Assembly (NCBI RefSeq): GCF_030531065.1
Contig: NZ_JAUNOQ010000007.1
Span: 62,001-126,000, forward strand
Direction of reading: 5' to 3'
Origin: Phascolarctobacterium sp.
GTDB taxonomy: Bacteria; Bacillota; Negativicutes; Acidaminococcales; Acidaminococcaceae
DNA: 64,000 bases
Shown in pieces: positions 8,810 to 17,131 of this stretch (the first letter of the stretch is position 1; every line of letters starts with the position of its first letter). Made by a program: the position numbers and the translations under genes. The notes under the pieces were generated by a model. The model made no database searches and was not told where the DNA came from. It worked only from the letters and a program-made list of their open reading frames with translations.

Positions 8810-8823
8810 TGCACTGAAGTGCA
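8810..8823. promoter_or_regulatory. Palindrome upstream of the DUF4143 ATPase (possible operator)
   Basis: TGCACT-GA-AGTGCA is a perfect inverted repeat just upstream of a TATAAT at 8852-8857. A further half-site CTGCACAAA occurs at about 8780. It lies between two divergent DUF4143 genes, a natural site for shared control. Which protein binds is unknown. Confidence 0.5.
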
Positions 8824-8881
8824 CAAACTTTATTTTTTTAGAAGTTTATGCTATAATTTTCATAAAAAGGAGGGTTCCAAG

Positions 8882-10201
8882 ATGATTGACACACATACTC
8901 TCAAAAAAAGAGATTTATATTTAAATAAGCTTATAGCATTTAAGGCCACAGAGCCTGTAAAAGTAGTCACAGGTATTCGCAGATGCGGAAAATCCAGCTT
9001 ACTCAAATTAATGGTTTACCATCTGAAAACAAACGGTATCACAGCTGATCAAATTCTTGAGATGAATTTTGAATCTCACGCTTTCAAAAATATGAACAGT
9101 GATGATTTATATGAATATGTCAGACAGCACATATCGCCGAATAAAAGAGCTTATCTTTTCTTTGATGAGGTTCAGCGTGTTCCCAATTGGGAGGATGCCA
9201 TTAATTCTTTTCGTGTTGATTTTAACTGCGATATCTATGTAACAGGTTCAAATGCCTATATGCTCTCCTCAGAATATGCTACTTATTTATCAGGAAGATG
9301 CGTAGAGATAAAAATGCTGCCGCTGTCCTTTTCTGAGTTTTTATTATTTCATGGTTTCGAAGTTAGAGAGACTAAAAGCGCCTTAGGAGGCATACGAAAG
9401 CAAGCCTTTGATAAAAACGGCGAGCATTATGAAATCCGCGAAGTCTTTGATGCCTACATGCGATTCGGCGGTATGCCAGGTATTGCCGACGTAGGATTGG
9501 AGCAGGAAAAAGCATTAATGCTTTTGGAAGGCATCTACTCAACTGTAGTTATGAGGGATATCCTTGAACGAGAAAACCGCAGAGGACAAAAACGAATTTC
9601 AGACCCTATTCTCTTGAAAAAAATAATTATGTTTCTTGCCGATAATATCGGCAGCAATATATCTATATCTTCTATTGGCAACACACTTGTAAACGAAGGA
9701 TTGCTTGAAGACGGCAAGCGCAAAGGAATACCAAGCGCCCATACTGTCCAAGCCTATGTCAACGCATTACTGGAAGCATATTTCTTTTACGACATAAAAA
9801 GGTTTGATATCAAAGGCAAAGAATTTCTGCGAACTTTAGGAAAATACTATATCGTTGATATCGGTATCAGGAACTATCTTCTTGGTTTCAGAAACCGCGA
9901 CACTGGGCATGCCTTGGAAAATGTCGTATACTTTGAGCTGCTCCGCCGCGGCTACGACGTATCCATCGGCAAAGTTGATAATGCCGAAGTGGATTTTATT
10001 GGTACAAAAGCGGATGAAAAAGTATATATTCAAGTAACTGAAGCAATGACCAGTGAAGATGTGCGCAAAAGGGAACTAACTCCTCTACAAAAAATTAGCG
10101 ATAATTATGAAAAGATTGTTCTTTCCATTAATCCAAGTATGGATACATCCTATGATGGAATAAAATCTATTAATCTTATAGATTGGTTAATTGCAGAATA
10201 A
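8882..10201 (+). CDS. AAA_14/DUF4143 ATPase
   Basis: A 439-residue P-loop ATPase of the COG1373 type. Walker A is VVTGIRRCGKSSLLKL near residue 25, Walker B reads LFFDEVQRVPNWEDAIN, and the sensor motif is YVTGSNAYML. The C-terminal DUF4143 domain ends with a restriction-nuclease-like DVGLEQ...NAEVDFIGTK segment. Start ATG at 8882 is preceded by AAAGGAGG; the longer upstream reading contains the promoter. Family members are widespread in gut bacteria and poorly characterised. It is divergent from the pseudo-ATPase and followed by a toxin-antitoxin pair. Confidence 0.85.
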   Translation: MIDTHTLKKRDLYLNKLIAFKATEPVKVVTGIRRCGKSSLLKLMVYHLKTNGITADQILEMNFESHAFKNMNSDDLYEYVRQHISPNKRAYLFFDEVQRVPNWEDAINSFRVDFNCDIYVTGSNAYMLSSEYATYLSGRCVEIKMLPLSFSEFLLFHGFEVRETKSALGGIRKQAFDKNGEHYEIREVFDAYMRFGGMPGIADVGLEQEKALMLLEGIYSTVVMRDILERENRRGQKRISDPILLKKIIMFLADNIGSNISISSIGNTLVNEGLLEDGKRKGIPSAHTVQAYVNALLEAYFFYDIKRFDIKGKEFLRTLGKYYIVDIGIRNYLLGFRNRDTGHALENVVYFELLRRGYDVSIGKVDNAEVDFIGTKADEKVYIQVTEAMTSEDVRKRELTPLQKISDNYEKIVLSINPSMDTSYDGIKSINLIDWLIAE

Positions 10202-10229
10202 TGGTAAAGCTTTTAGGATAAAAGTATCC

Positions 10230-10268
10230 ATATTGCATCCGACAGGACGGCGCAGGCTGTCCTGTTTT
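10230..10268. repeat. Left 39-bp direct repeat with terminator, flanking a toxin-antitoxin cassette
   Basis: 34 of 39 bases match 10943-10981. The core is a hairpin, ACAGGAC...GTCCTGT, followed by TTTT, so it also works as a plus-strand terminator for the preceding ATPase. Confidence 0.75.
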
Positions 10269-10352
10269 CTTGCTGCAAATTACTCATGTAAATTTTACGT
10301 TGAATATTACAGCAAGCTAATGTATAATAAAATTATTCAAAGGAGTGATTTT

Positions 10353-10613
10353 ATGCCTAACATTAAACCTATTTCTGATTTAAGGAATTATAACGAAGTT
10401 CTGCGTGACGTTACCATTGGCTCCCCCGTGTTTTTAACGAAAAACGGTCGTGGTAGATACGCTATTGTCGATATTATAGATTACGAAAAAGCTAAAGCTA
10501 CTCTGCGCCTAGCAAACGACTTGGCCCAAGGGAAAAAATCGGGAGAGGAAAACGGCTGGCTTTCTGCTGACGAGGTAAAGTCCCGCCTTAGAGAACGCTT
10601 CCATGAAAAATAA
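10353..10613 (+). CDS. Phd/YefM-type antitoxin
   Basis: An 86-residue antitoxin. The N-terminal KPISDLRNYNEVL is the DNA-binding Phd/YefM signature, then PVFLTKNGRGRYAIVDI; the C-terminal tail is charged and should wrap the toxin. The start ATG at 10353 has AAGGAGTG upstream; the longer open frame before it holds a terminator and is not coding. It overlaps the toxin start by 11 bases, so translation is coupled. In such pairs the antitoxin represses its own promoter. Confidence 0.9.
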   Translation: MPNIKPISDLRNYNEVLRDVTIGSPVFLTKNGRGRYAIVDIIDYEKAKATLRLANDLAQGKKSGEENGWLSADEVKSRLRERFHEK

Positions 10614-10917
10614 AATAAATTATTCTCCCGAAGCCCTACAGGATCTAAACGATATCGGCGATTATATTTCCCTTAATTTATGCAATCAGCAGTCCGCCAT
10701 GAAAATATTAACTGCTATTCTCAAGGATATTGATTTATTAGCTGTTAATCCCAAATTAGGCGCTCCCTTATCATCTATAACTGAGCTAGTAAGCGACTAT
10801 CGTTTTCTAATAAGCAACAAACATATTGTATTTTATCGTGAAAGCAATAATAATATATTCATAGACCGTATACTATACAGCAAAAGAAATTATTTAAGTA
10901 TTTTATTGGAGCGTTAG
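10603..10917 (+). CDS. RelE/ParE-superfamily toxin
   Basis: A 104-residue toxin with the ParE/RelE opening YSPEALQDLNDIGDYI, the middle LAVNPKLGAPL and the C-terminal YRFLISNKHIVFYRE...IDRILYSKRNY typical of the family. It follows and overlaps the Phd-type antitoxin. Whether it cleaves mRNA on the ribosome (RelE-like) or poisons gyrase (ParE-like) cannot be settled here; a Phd-type partner occurs with both. Confidence 0.9.
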   Translation: MKNKINYSPEALQDLNDIGDYISLNLCNQQSAMKILTAILKDIDLLAVNPKLGAPLSSITELVSDYRFLISNKHIVFYRESNNNIFIDRILYSKRNYLSILLER

Positions 10918-10942
10918 TTATCAGATTTCTCGCCATAATTTA

Positions 10943-10981
10943 ATATTGTATTCAACAGGACGGCGCAGACCGTCCTGTTTT
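10943..10981. repeat. Right 39-bp direct repeat with terminator
   Basis: Near-copy of 10230-10268. The stem ACAGGACGG (10955-10963) pairs with CCGTCCTGT (10970-10978), followed by TTTT. It ends the toxin transcript. Confidence 0.8.
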
Positions 10982-11040
10982 GATGTTTCCCTTATGTATG
11001 TTGTTTTGATAATCAAATGATGCTTTCATATTATAAATTC

Positions 11041-11991
11041 TTACTTTGAACTAAACCAGCCTATAGTTCCCTCAAAACCACATGATCTTATTTCATCAGA
11101 ATAATCGTTATGAGCGTAATCATTCATATACCATACTGCATTTTCAGTATTAATTCTTTCACATATTTCTTGTATATAAGGCAAATCTACTTTAGAAAAA
11201 CTAAATCCATAAGAATATATTTCGGTTATATTATTTTCCTCAAGCAAATCAAAAAACTCAGAATGAGTGTCTAGTACTTGATTTGTATCTTTTTTAAGTA
11301 TTTCCATAGTATCTTTCAGTTCTTGTTCTGCACCAGTAAACTTTCCTTCAAATAATTCAGTTTTTAACTCAATTTCCTCGTCACTTAATCCATGTCCAAT
11401 AATCAATTCTTCCCCAACAGTTCCATGTAAATAACAAATGTTTTCACTTTTTATATTGTATACTTCTTCCAACGTCTTCGTATAATTAAAATTTAAGAAA
11501 AGAGTTTCTTCTGTCATTAATAACTTTAATCCATCTATAGCAACTGCTTTATTAACATCAACAGTACTTATCCAATCCGAAAAATAATCCGATAGATGCC
11601 TGCAAGTAACGTTAATTCTCTCCCCTATATTTTGACGATTATATGCAGTCCTCCACTCATCAATGTCTCCTTCTTTATCATACACTTCGTTAAAATCCGA
11701 TTCTGAAAAAGCATAATCAAATTGTAGTTTTCCAAGATTACTTTCAAAATAATTCCACTCTATATCATCGCAGCAATAATTGCTGAAATCTAAAAGTTGA
11801 TACAAATAACGTCCAGTTCGTTCTTTGTCAATTCTTATTTCTCCATGGTTATCTATTCCAATATCCGGAAGCATACAATGTTCGTATTCTCTAGCATATT
11901 CTTCAAACATGTATTTTTTAAAATCACAATACTTCGTCGGTAATCCATTGGCTATGTCAAATCCATTACCAATAATAAACAATCTTCCCAT
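11041..11991 (-). CDS. AbiH-family abortive-infection protein
   Basis: A 316-residue protein of the AbiH family (phage abortive infection, first known from Lactococcus plasmids). The N-terminus LFIIGNGFDIANGLPTKYCDF and the central FLNFNYTKTLEEVYNI, then ICYLHGTVGEELIIGHG, are the family marks. The glycine-rich start resembles a nucleotide-binding turn, but its ligand is unknown. Start ATG at 11991 follows GAGGTGAGG. It lies 97 bases downstream of the HD-domain gene on the same strand. AT-rich compared with the housekeeping genes, which fits horizontal transfer. Confidence 0.82.
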   Translation of the reverse strand: MGRLFIIGNGFDIANGLPTKYCDFKKYMFEEYAREYEHCMLPDIGIDNHGEIRIDKERTGRYLYQLLDFSNYCCDDIEWNYFESNLGKLQFDYAFSESDFNEVYDKEGDIDEWRTAYNRQNIGERINVTCRHLSDYFSDWISTVDVNKAVAIDGLKLLMTEETLFLNFNYTKTLEEVYNIKSENICYLHGTVGEELIIGHGLSDEEIELKTELFEGKFTGAEQELKDTMEILKKDTNQVLDTHSEFFDLLEENNITEIYSYGFSFSKVDLPYIQEICERINTENAVWYMNDYAHNDYSDEIRSCGFEGTIGWFSSK

Positions 11992-12088
11992 ATTACCTCA
12001 CCTCGTTTATTTTTATATCACAATCCTCAGGCGAAATATGATAAATATTTTAGCTAGAATTTTTATATTGATTCTTTCAAAAAATTAC

Positions 12089-13741
12089 TCAACATGGAGT
12101 TAATCTAAATTGCGGATACTGCTTGATATATTCAATTAACTTATTTTTATATTTATAATTATTTTCACTTAACTTGATTTTATCTTCTTTACTACAATAC
12201 AAATAAAAAAACGGAGGCACTTCTGCTTTCTTATATAGATCGCTAAATATCGTATCAAATGAATATAATTTATTGTTGATATAAATCATGATTGAGTTGT
12301 GTTCTATATGCGTTAACTTGGTTTTATTCACCACAATATCAAAATTAAATTTATATTCACCTTCCGGGCTAAAATCATTTATATATTTTTTAAAGTCGTC
12401 TAAGTCATTATCGTTGCCATCTCTTTTTAAAAAAGCTTCCATCTGTTCTGTAGAAAAACTGCCTATTGGTGTAATATTATCAGAAGCGCTAAAATATGCT
12501 TGAAATTCTGCAAAACTTTTCCAAATAGCTTTCTTTCGTTTATTTCTACTAATAACGACTTCTACTTCAGGAATATTTCGATTATCCATAAAAAGATTCC
12601 ATATTGCATCATCACTAATTAAACATTTTTCTATGCTATCAGTAGAAAAATATTTCGTTATAAACTCTTGAGGCGTTTCCTTTTTTTCAGCTTTTTCAGC
12701 TATCATCTTTACAGCAGTCTCTATCAAATATCCTTCATACGCAACTTTATGATGTGCATATATCCAAGTATGTAAAGCATTTCTAGAATTTACGACATTT
12801 TGTATAACCCCCACGGCTGTCTTTTGAAACGCTAAACAAATCTTTTGTCGTTTATCTGTATCACTATAAATAGCAAATACCAATGAACCAAGCAATCTTT
12901 TGGTATCAACCATGGTATTAGCAAATCCGGAAACAGCAGAATCTCTAGTAATGTAATCTAACTTATCAACATCAATTGACGAATTTAATAATTTGATGAT
13001 ACAGTTTTTAAACCTATTGATATCGGTGTCATTACTGTAAAGTGCCCCTAAAATACATCTTGCTAAAAATAAATATAAAGTTTTAATACCATTTTCACTA
13101 GTTTTTCCAGTATCTTCATTCCGTTCTTCAGCAATTTTAGCTAATATATCCTTATAACATTTAAATATCAAAATACAACTAGCTATTTCATGTGGTGCAG
13201 CCCCCGAAGCATTGCAATCAGCTTTAAATTCTTCAAAGTTTTCTTCTTCGACAGAAGAATTTATCTTGCCTGCCACCTCATAAAATTCTTCTAATATATC
13301 TCGAGAATATAATTTGCCATTCTCGTCACGTTTAGCAATTTCCTTAAAATAACCTTCTAAAGTATGAGAAAAAGGAGAATGTCCCACATCGTGCAAAAGA
13401 GCAGCCATTTCAAAAGAAAAATATATAGTTTCTATTTCTCGTGCTTCTGGCAAATTATATTTTTCTTCATTATCAACATTATTATCACTAATTGTAACAA
13501 AGCCATTTTTCTTTAAAGCATTTATTGCCACTCTTGCTAAATGGTATACACCAATCGAATGTATAAATCTATCATGCCTTGCAGAAGGATACAAACACCT
13601 CATGCTGGTTTGTTCTATCCTGCGTAATCTTTGAAAATATTTGCTATCAATGATTTTTTCACATATATTATTGTCAATTTTAATATAATCATACAAAGGA
13701 TCTTTGAAAACCTTTTTGAAAATTTTAGCCACTCTAATCAC
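12089..13741 (-). CDS. HD-domain phosphohydrolase (dNTPase-like)
   Basis: A 550-residue HD-superfamily protein of the COG1078/dGTPase-like type. The metal-binding set is visible: RHDRFIHSIGVYHLA, ALLHDVGHSPFSHTLEGYF and LDYITRDS. The opening KIFKKVFKDPLYDYIKID also fits the family. Such enzymes hydrolyse dNTPs or nucleotide second messengers; several dNTPases act in phage defence by depleting nucleotides. The start is probably GTG at 13741, 8 bases after the stop of the small upstream gene, with a weak ribosome site that suggests coupling. The C-terminal third is unrecognised. Confidence 0.8.
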   Translation of the reverse strand: MIRVAKIFKKVFKDPLYDYIKIDNNICEKIIDSKYFQRLRRIEQTSMRCLYPSARHDRFIHSIGVYHLARVAINALKKNGFVTISDNNVDNEEKYNLPEAREIETIYFSFEMAALLHDVGHSPFSHTLEGYFKEIAKRDENGKLYSRDILEEFYEVAGKINSSVEEENFEEFKADCNASGAAPHEIASCILIFKCYKDILAKIAEERNEDTGKTSENGIKTLYLFLARCILGALYSNDTDINRFKNCIIKLLNSSIDVDKLDYITRDSAVSGFANTMVDTKRLLGSLVFAIYSDTDKRQKICLAFQKTAVGVIQNVVNSRNALHTWIYAHHKVAYEGYLIETAVKMIAEKAEKKETPQEFITKYFSTDSIEKCLISDDAIWNLFMDNRNIPEVEVVISRNKRKKAIWKSFAEFQAYFSASDNITPIGSFSTEQMEAFLKRDGNDNDLDDFKKYINDFSPEGEYKFNFDIVVNKTKLTHIEHNSIMIYINNKLYSFDTIFSDLYKKAEVPPFFYLYCSKEDKIKLSENNYKYKNKLIEYIKQYPQFRLTPC

Positions 13742-13749
13742 TACACTTT

Positions 13750-14049
13750 CTAAAGCATATTAACAATAGTATAAATTTTATTTTTATCATCGTCAGATAA
13801 TCTGTCAAAGAAACGTTTTTTTAACATTTGAGTATTACTATAATAATACTCTGTTTTGACTATTTTATTATCTTGAAAATCAAAGCAATCGTTAAAATCA
13901 TTTAATTCACGATAGATTTGTGTAATATTTTTATCTAGCGAAACACTCAATATATTATTGAAATTTTTGGCTATTATTCTAATTTCATTTTCACCTATAC
14001 CAGTACGCTGAAATAATAAAAGACTACCAATTAAATTTGAAAGTACCAT
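13750..14049 (-). CDS. Small protein of unknown function, partner of the HD protein
   Basis: A 99-residue protein with no recognised domain and no signal peptide. It is predicted largely helical, with a charged C-terminus ending KKRFFDRLSDDDKNKIYTIV. The ATG at 14049 has AGGAGGACAAA, a strong ribosome site, whereas the HD gene 8 bases later has a weak one. The pair therefore looks like one translational unit. It could be an inhibitor or sensor for the HD enzyme, but nothing in the sequence proves this. Confidence 0.7.
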   Translation of the reverse strand: MVLSNLIGSLLLFQRTGIGENEIRIIAKNFNNILSVSLDKNITQIYRELNDFNDCFDFQDNKIVKTEYYYSNTQMLKKRFFDRLSDDDKNKIYTIVNML

Positions 14050-14094
14050 TTTGTCCTCCTAACAATAATGCATCAAAATTTATTTATATAATCT

Positions 14095-15219
14095 CTATTT
14101 TCTCCAAACCATCTTATTCACAATGCTGGTATAGCTTTGAATTATTTTAATAACTTTAGTGGAAACATTTTCATCTGCATAATCTGGTACGGTAATACCA
14201 TTATCATTATTCATATGCATAGCTACAGCTAATTCAACCGCTTGCACAACCTGCTCTTTCCCAATGCTACCAATAATAAATACTCCCTTATCAATAGCTT
14301 CAGGCCGTTCTGTGCTTGTTCTTATAGATACAGCCGGAAACTTAAAATAACTTGCTTCCTCAGGTAGTGTTCCAGAATCACTCACTACGCAAAACGCATG
14401 TTGCTGTAAACAGTTATAATCAAAAAAACCAAACGGTTGCAAAGTTCTCACTAATGGATGAAATTTAAAATTTCTCTTCTCAATAAACTTTTTACTACGC
14501 GGATGTGTGCTATATATAACAGGCATATGATATGTTTCTGCCATATAATTTACAGAATTCATTAACGAAAAAAAGTTCTCTTCAATATCAATATTTTCTT
14601 CTCTATGAGCAGAAAGCAAGATATACCTACCATCTTGCAATTCAAGTTCCTCCAAAACTTTACTAGCGTTTATACTTTCTATATTTTTTTGCAATACTTC
14701 TGCCATAGGCGAACCAACAACATATGTACGTTCTTTAGCAACCCCAGAAGCATTCAAATATCTTCGTGCATGCTCTGTATAACACAAATTTACATCGCTG
14801 GTAACATCTACAATTCTGCGATTAACTTCCTCTGGTAGGTTTTCATCAAAACACCTATTGCCCGCTTCCATATGAAACACCGGTATCTTTAACCTTTTGG
14901 CAGCAATGACTGATAAACAAGAATTGGTATCGCCTAATACTAATAAAGCCTCCGGTTTCACTTCTTCCATCAATTCATATGATTTGGCAATTGCATTACC
15001 GATTGTCTGCCCTAAATTATCACCGACAATACCTAGATAATAATCAGGCTCACGTAAACCAAGTTCATCAAAAAAAATCTTATTCAAAGTATAGTCATAA
15101 TTTTGTCCAGTATGAACCAAAATATGTTCAAAATACTTATCGCATTTTTTTATTACTTCTGAAAGCTTAATTATTTCTGGTCGAGTACCAACTATAGTCA
15201 TAACTCTTAATTTTCGCAT
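14095..15219 (-). CDS. Non-hydrolysing UDP-N-acetylhexosamine 2-epimerase (WecB/CapG/FnlC-like)
   Basis: A 374-residue UDP-GlcNAc 2-epimerase fold enzyme. Recognisable family motifs are IVGTRPEIIKLSEV, HTGQNYDYTL, LVLGDTNS, HMEAGNR, SAHREENID and SDSGTLPEEASYF. In this locus it follows a 4,6-dehydratase/5-epimerase and an RmlD-like reductase, so it most likely performs the final C2 epimerisation of a UDP-2-acetamido-2,6-dideoxy-L-sugar rather than making ManNAc. Last gene of the minus-strand polysaccharide locus. Confidence 0.88.
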   Translation of the reverse strand: MRKLRVMTIVGTRPEIIKLSEVIKKCDKYFEHILVHTGQNYDYTLNKIFFDELGLREPDYYLGIVGDNLGQTIGNAIAKSYELMEEVKPEALLVLGDTNSCLSVIAAKRLKIPVFHMEAGNRCFDENLPEEVNRRIVDVTSDVNLCYTEHARRYLNASGVAKERTYVVGSPMAEVLQKNIESINASKVLEELELQDGRYILLSAHREENIDIEENFFSLMNSVNYMAETYHMPVIYSTHPRSKKFIEKRNFKFHPLVRTLQPFGFFDYNCLQQHAFCVVSDSGTLPEEASYFKFPAVSIRTSTERPEAIDKGVFIIGSIGKEQVVQAVELAVAMHMNNDNGITVPDYADENVSTKVIKIIQSYTSIVNKMVWRK

Positions 15220-15228
15220 AATATCACC

Positions 15229-16086
15229 CTATTCAGCAAAATAATGTGGATAAAGTTTTTTATGAGTCTTTACCCATTCAACCATCTCTTTTATCATATC
15301 TTCATACACCGGTACAATAAAATCAAAATCATTTCGTGTATTGATAATAGATTTGTTAAGATTAACTCCATCCACGCAGCTAATTTCTAATTTATTATTT
15401 TTAAAATACTTATTAAAAAGGCACAATAAATCGTATTTGCAAATATTTTCATTATTAGTTAAATGATATACTCCAACCAACCCATCTTTTGCTGCCTTTT
15501 CCATCGCTTTTGCAAGCGTTAATGTAGTAACACCTGACCAGATAGATTTTTTATATCCGTTAATTGGACCTTTCTGTTTCATAAACCAATTAAACAAGCC
15601 TATACCATTTTCACTAATATCTGGTCCAACGATGGAATTTCTAAAGGTAAGATTCTTTAAATCGTTTATCTCCCCTAAAGCTTTACTTCTATCATAAAAG
15701 GTACTTCCATCAGGAAATGAATTCTCCGCATAATTGCCTTTCCGCCCTGAAAAAACACAATCCGTACTCATATGAATAATTCTTGTTTTTAAGGCGCTCG
15801 TAACCTTCACCAACCAATGTGGGAGAAAGCTGTTTAAAAATACTGCATTAGCTTTATCATTATCAGCAAACTGATTTAAAGAACCTATGCAATTAATAAT
15901 GTAATCGTAATTACCTTGTGCAATTACATTCTCCAGCATACCCAATTCAGTTACATCACAAACAATATTATTCCCATAAGAAAAGGGTTTCCTAGACAAG
16001 GTATCAACTTCATATCCTTGTTCTAGCAAATAAATACTTATGGTATGCCCAGACATACCGGTAGCGCCTAAAACTAAAAATTTCAT
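15229..16086 (-). CDS. RmlD-like SDR reductase for a UDP-4-keto-deoxyaminosugar
   Basis: A 285-residue short-chain dehydrogenase with Rossmann motif LGATGMSGHTI at the N-terminus, MSTDCVFSGRKGNY and the catalytic FYDRSKALGE (YxxxK). It resembles dTDP-4-dehydrorhamnose reductases. It lacks the C-terminal cupin domain present in the roughly 370-residue CapF/FnlB/WbjC enzymes that make UDP-L-FucNAc precursors. Its length is closer to WbvR-like reductases of the L-QuiNAc route. It sits between the dehydratase and 2-epimerase genes. Confidence 0.82.
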   Translation of the reverse strand: MKFLVLGATGMSGHTISIYLLEQGYEVDTLSRKPFSYGNNIVCDVTELGMLENVIAQGNYDYIINCIGSLNQFADNDKANAVFLNSFLPHWLVKVTSALKTRIIHMSTDCVFSGRKGNYAENSFPDGSTFYDRSKALGEINDLKNLTFRNSIVGPDISENGIGLFNWFMKQKGPINGYKKSIWSGVTTLTLAKAMEKAAKDGLVGVYHLTNNENICKYDLLCLFNKYFKNNKLEISCVDGVNLNKSIINTRNDFDFIVPVYEDMIKEMVEWVKTHKKLYPHYFAE

Positions 16087-16101
16087 TTGGAATACCTCGC
16101 T

Positions 16102-17115
16102 TTACTCCAAACCCAATTCTTCCCGAATAAATGGTAAAGATAAAAGTTTTTCTTTTACCCCATTAACATCTAATCTAGTAGTGTTATGCGATGTATACGC
16201 TTCAATTTTTTCAAAATCCGGCGTTCCTTTAACAAAATATTTATCATAATTCAAATCTCTTTTGTCTGCAGAAACTCTAAAATATTCACCATGATCTTCA
16301 CTTTTCAGCTTCTCTTCTTTAGTTAGAAGCGTTTCGTATAATTTTTCACCATGACGAGTACCAATAATTCTTACAGGTTTCTCGTAGTTAAATAATTCAG
16401 AGATGGCTTCTGCTAAATCCTTAATTGTGCTAGCAGGAGCTTTTTGAATAAATAAATCGCCAGGTTCTGCATGCTTGAAAGCGTACAGCACAAGGTCAAC
16501 GGCTTCATCTAAGCTCATTAAAAAGCGCGTCATATTAGGGTCGGTAACAGTTAATTGCTTGCCTGCCTTAATTTGATCGACAAACAGCGGAATTACAGAA
16601 CCTCTAGACGCCATTACATTGCCATATCTGGTACAGCAAATTACTGTTTTTTGTGGATCTACTGTTCTAGATTTAGCTATAATTACCTTTTCCATCATTG
16701 CTTTAGATATACCCATAGCATTGATTGGATAGGCCGCTTTATCAGTAGACAAACAAACCACTCTCTTTACCCCTGCTTCAATAGCAGCTGTTAATACATT
16801 TTCGGTTCCCAAAACATTAGTCTTAACTGCTTCTAACGGGAAAAACTCACAAGACGGAACTTGCTTCAATGCAGCTGCATGAAAAATATAATCAACGCCA
16901 TGCATCACATTTTTAACGCTCTGAATATCACGAACATCGCCAATATGAAATTTAATCTTATCATTTTGATACAGTTTACGCATATCATCCTGCTTTTTTT
17001 CATCACGAGAAAAAATGCGAATTTCGCCAATATCAGTATTTAAAAATCTCTTCAATACTGCATTGCCAAAAGAACCAGTACCGCCAGTAATTAATAAAGT
17101 CTTGCCTTTAAACAT
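16102..17115 (-). CDS. UDP-GlcNAc 4,6-dehydratase/5-epimerase (CapE/FnlA/WbjB-like)
   Basis: A 337-residue extended SDR. NAD-binding ITGGTGSFGNAVLKRF opens the protein; the active site reads STDKAAYPINAMGISKAMMEK, where the usual tyrosine of YxxxK is methionine, as in the FlaA1/CapE dehydratases. It makes a UDP-2-acetamido-4-keto-2,6-dideoxy-L-sugar from UDP-GlcNAc. The ATG at 17115 is nine bases after GGAGG; an in-frame TTG three codons earlier is too close. First enzyme of the three-step sugar module. Confidence 0.88.
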   Translation of the reverse strand: MFKGKTLLITGGTGSFGNAVLKRFLNTDIGEIRIFSRDEKKQDDMRKLYQNDKIKFHIGDVRDIQSVKNVMHGVDYIFHAAALKQVPSCEFFPLEAVKTNVLGTENVLTAAIEAGVKRVVCLSTDKAAYPINAMGISKAMMEKVIIAKSRTVDPQKTVICCTRYGNVMASRGSVIPLFVDQIKAGKQLTVTDPNMTRFLMSLDEAVDLVLYAFKHAEPGDLFIQKAPASTIKDLAEAISELFNYEKPVRIIGTRHGEKLYETLLTKEEKLKSEDHGEYFRVSADKRDLNYDKYFVKGTPDFEKIEAYTSHNTTRLDVNGVKEKLLSLPFIREELGLE

Positions 17116-17131
17116 ATCATACAACCTCCAA

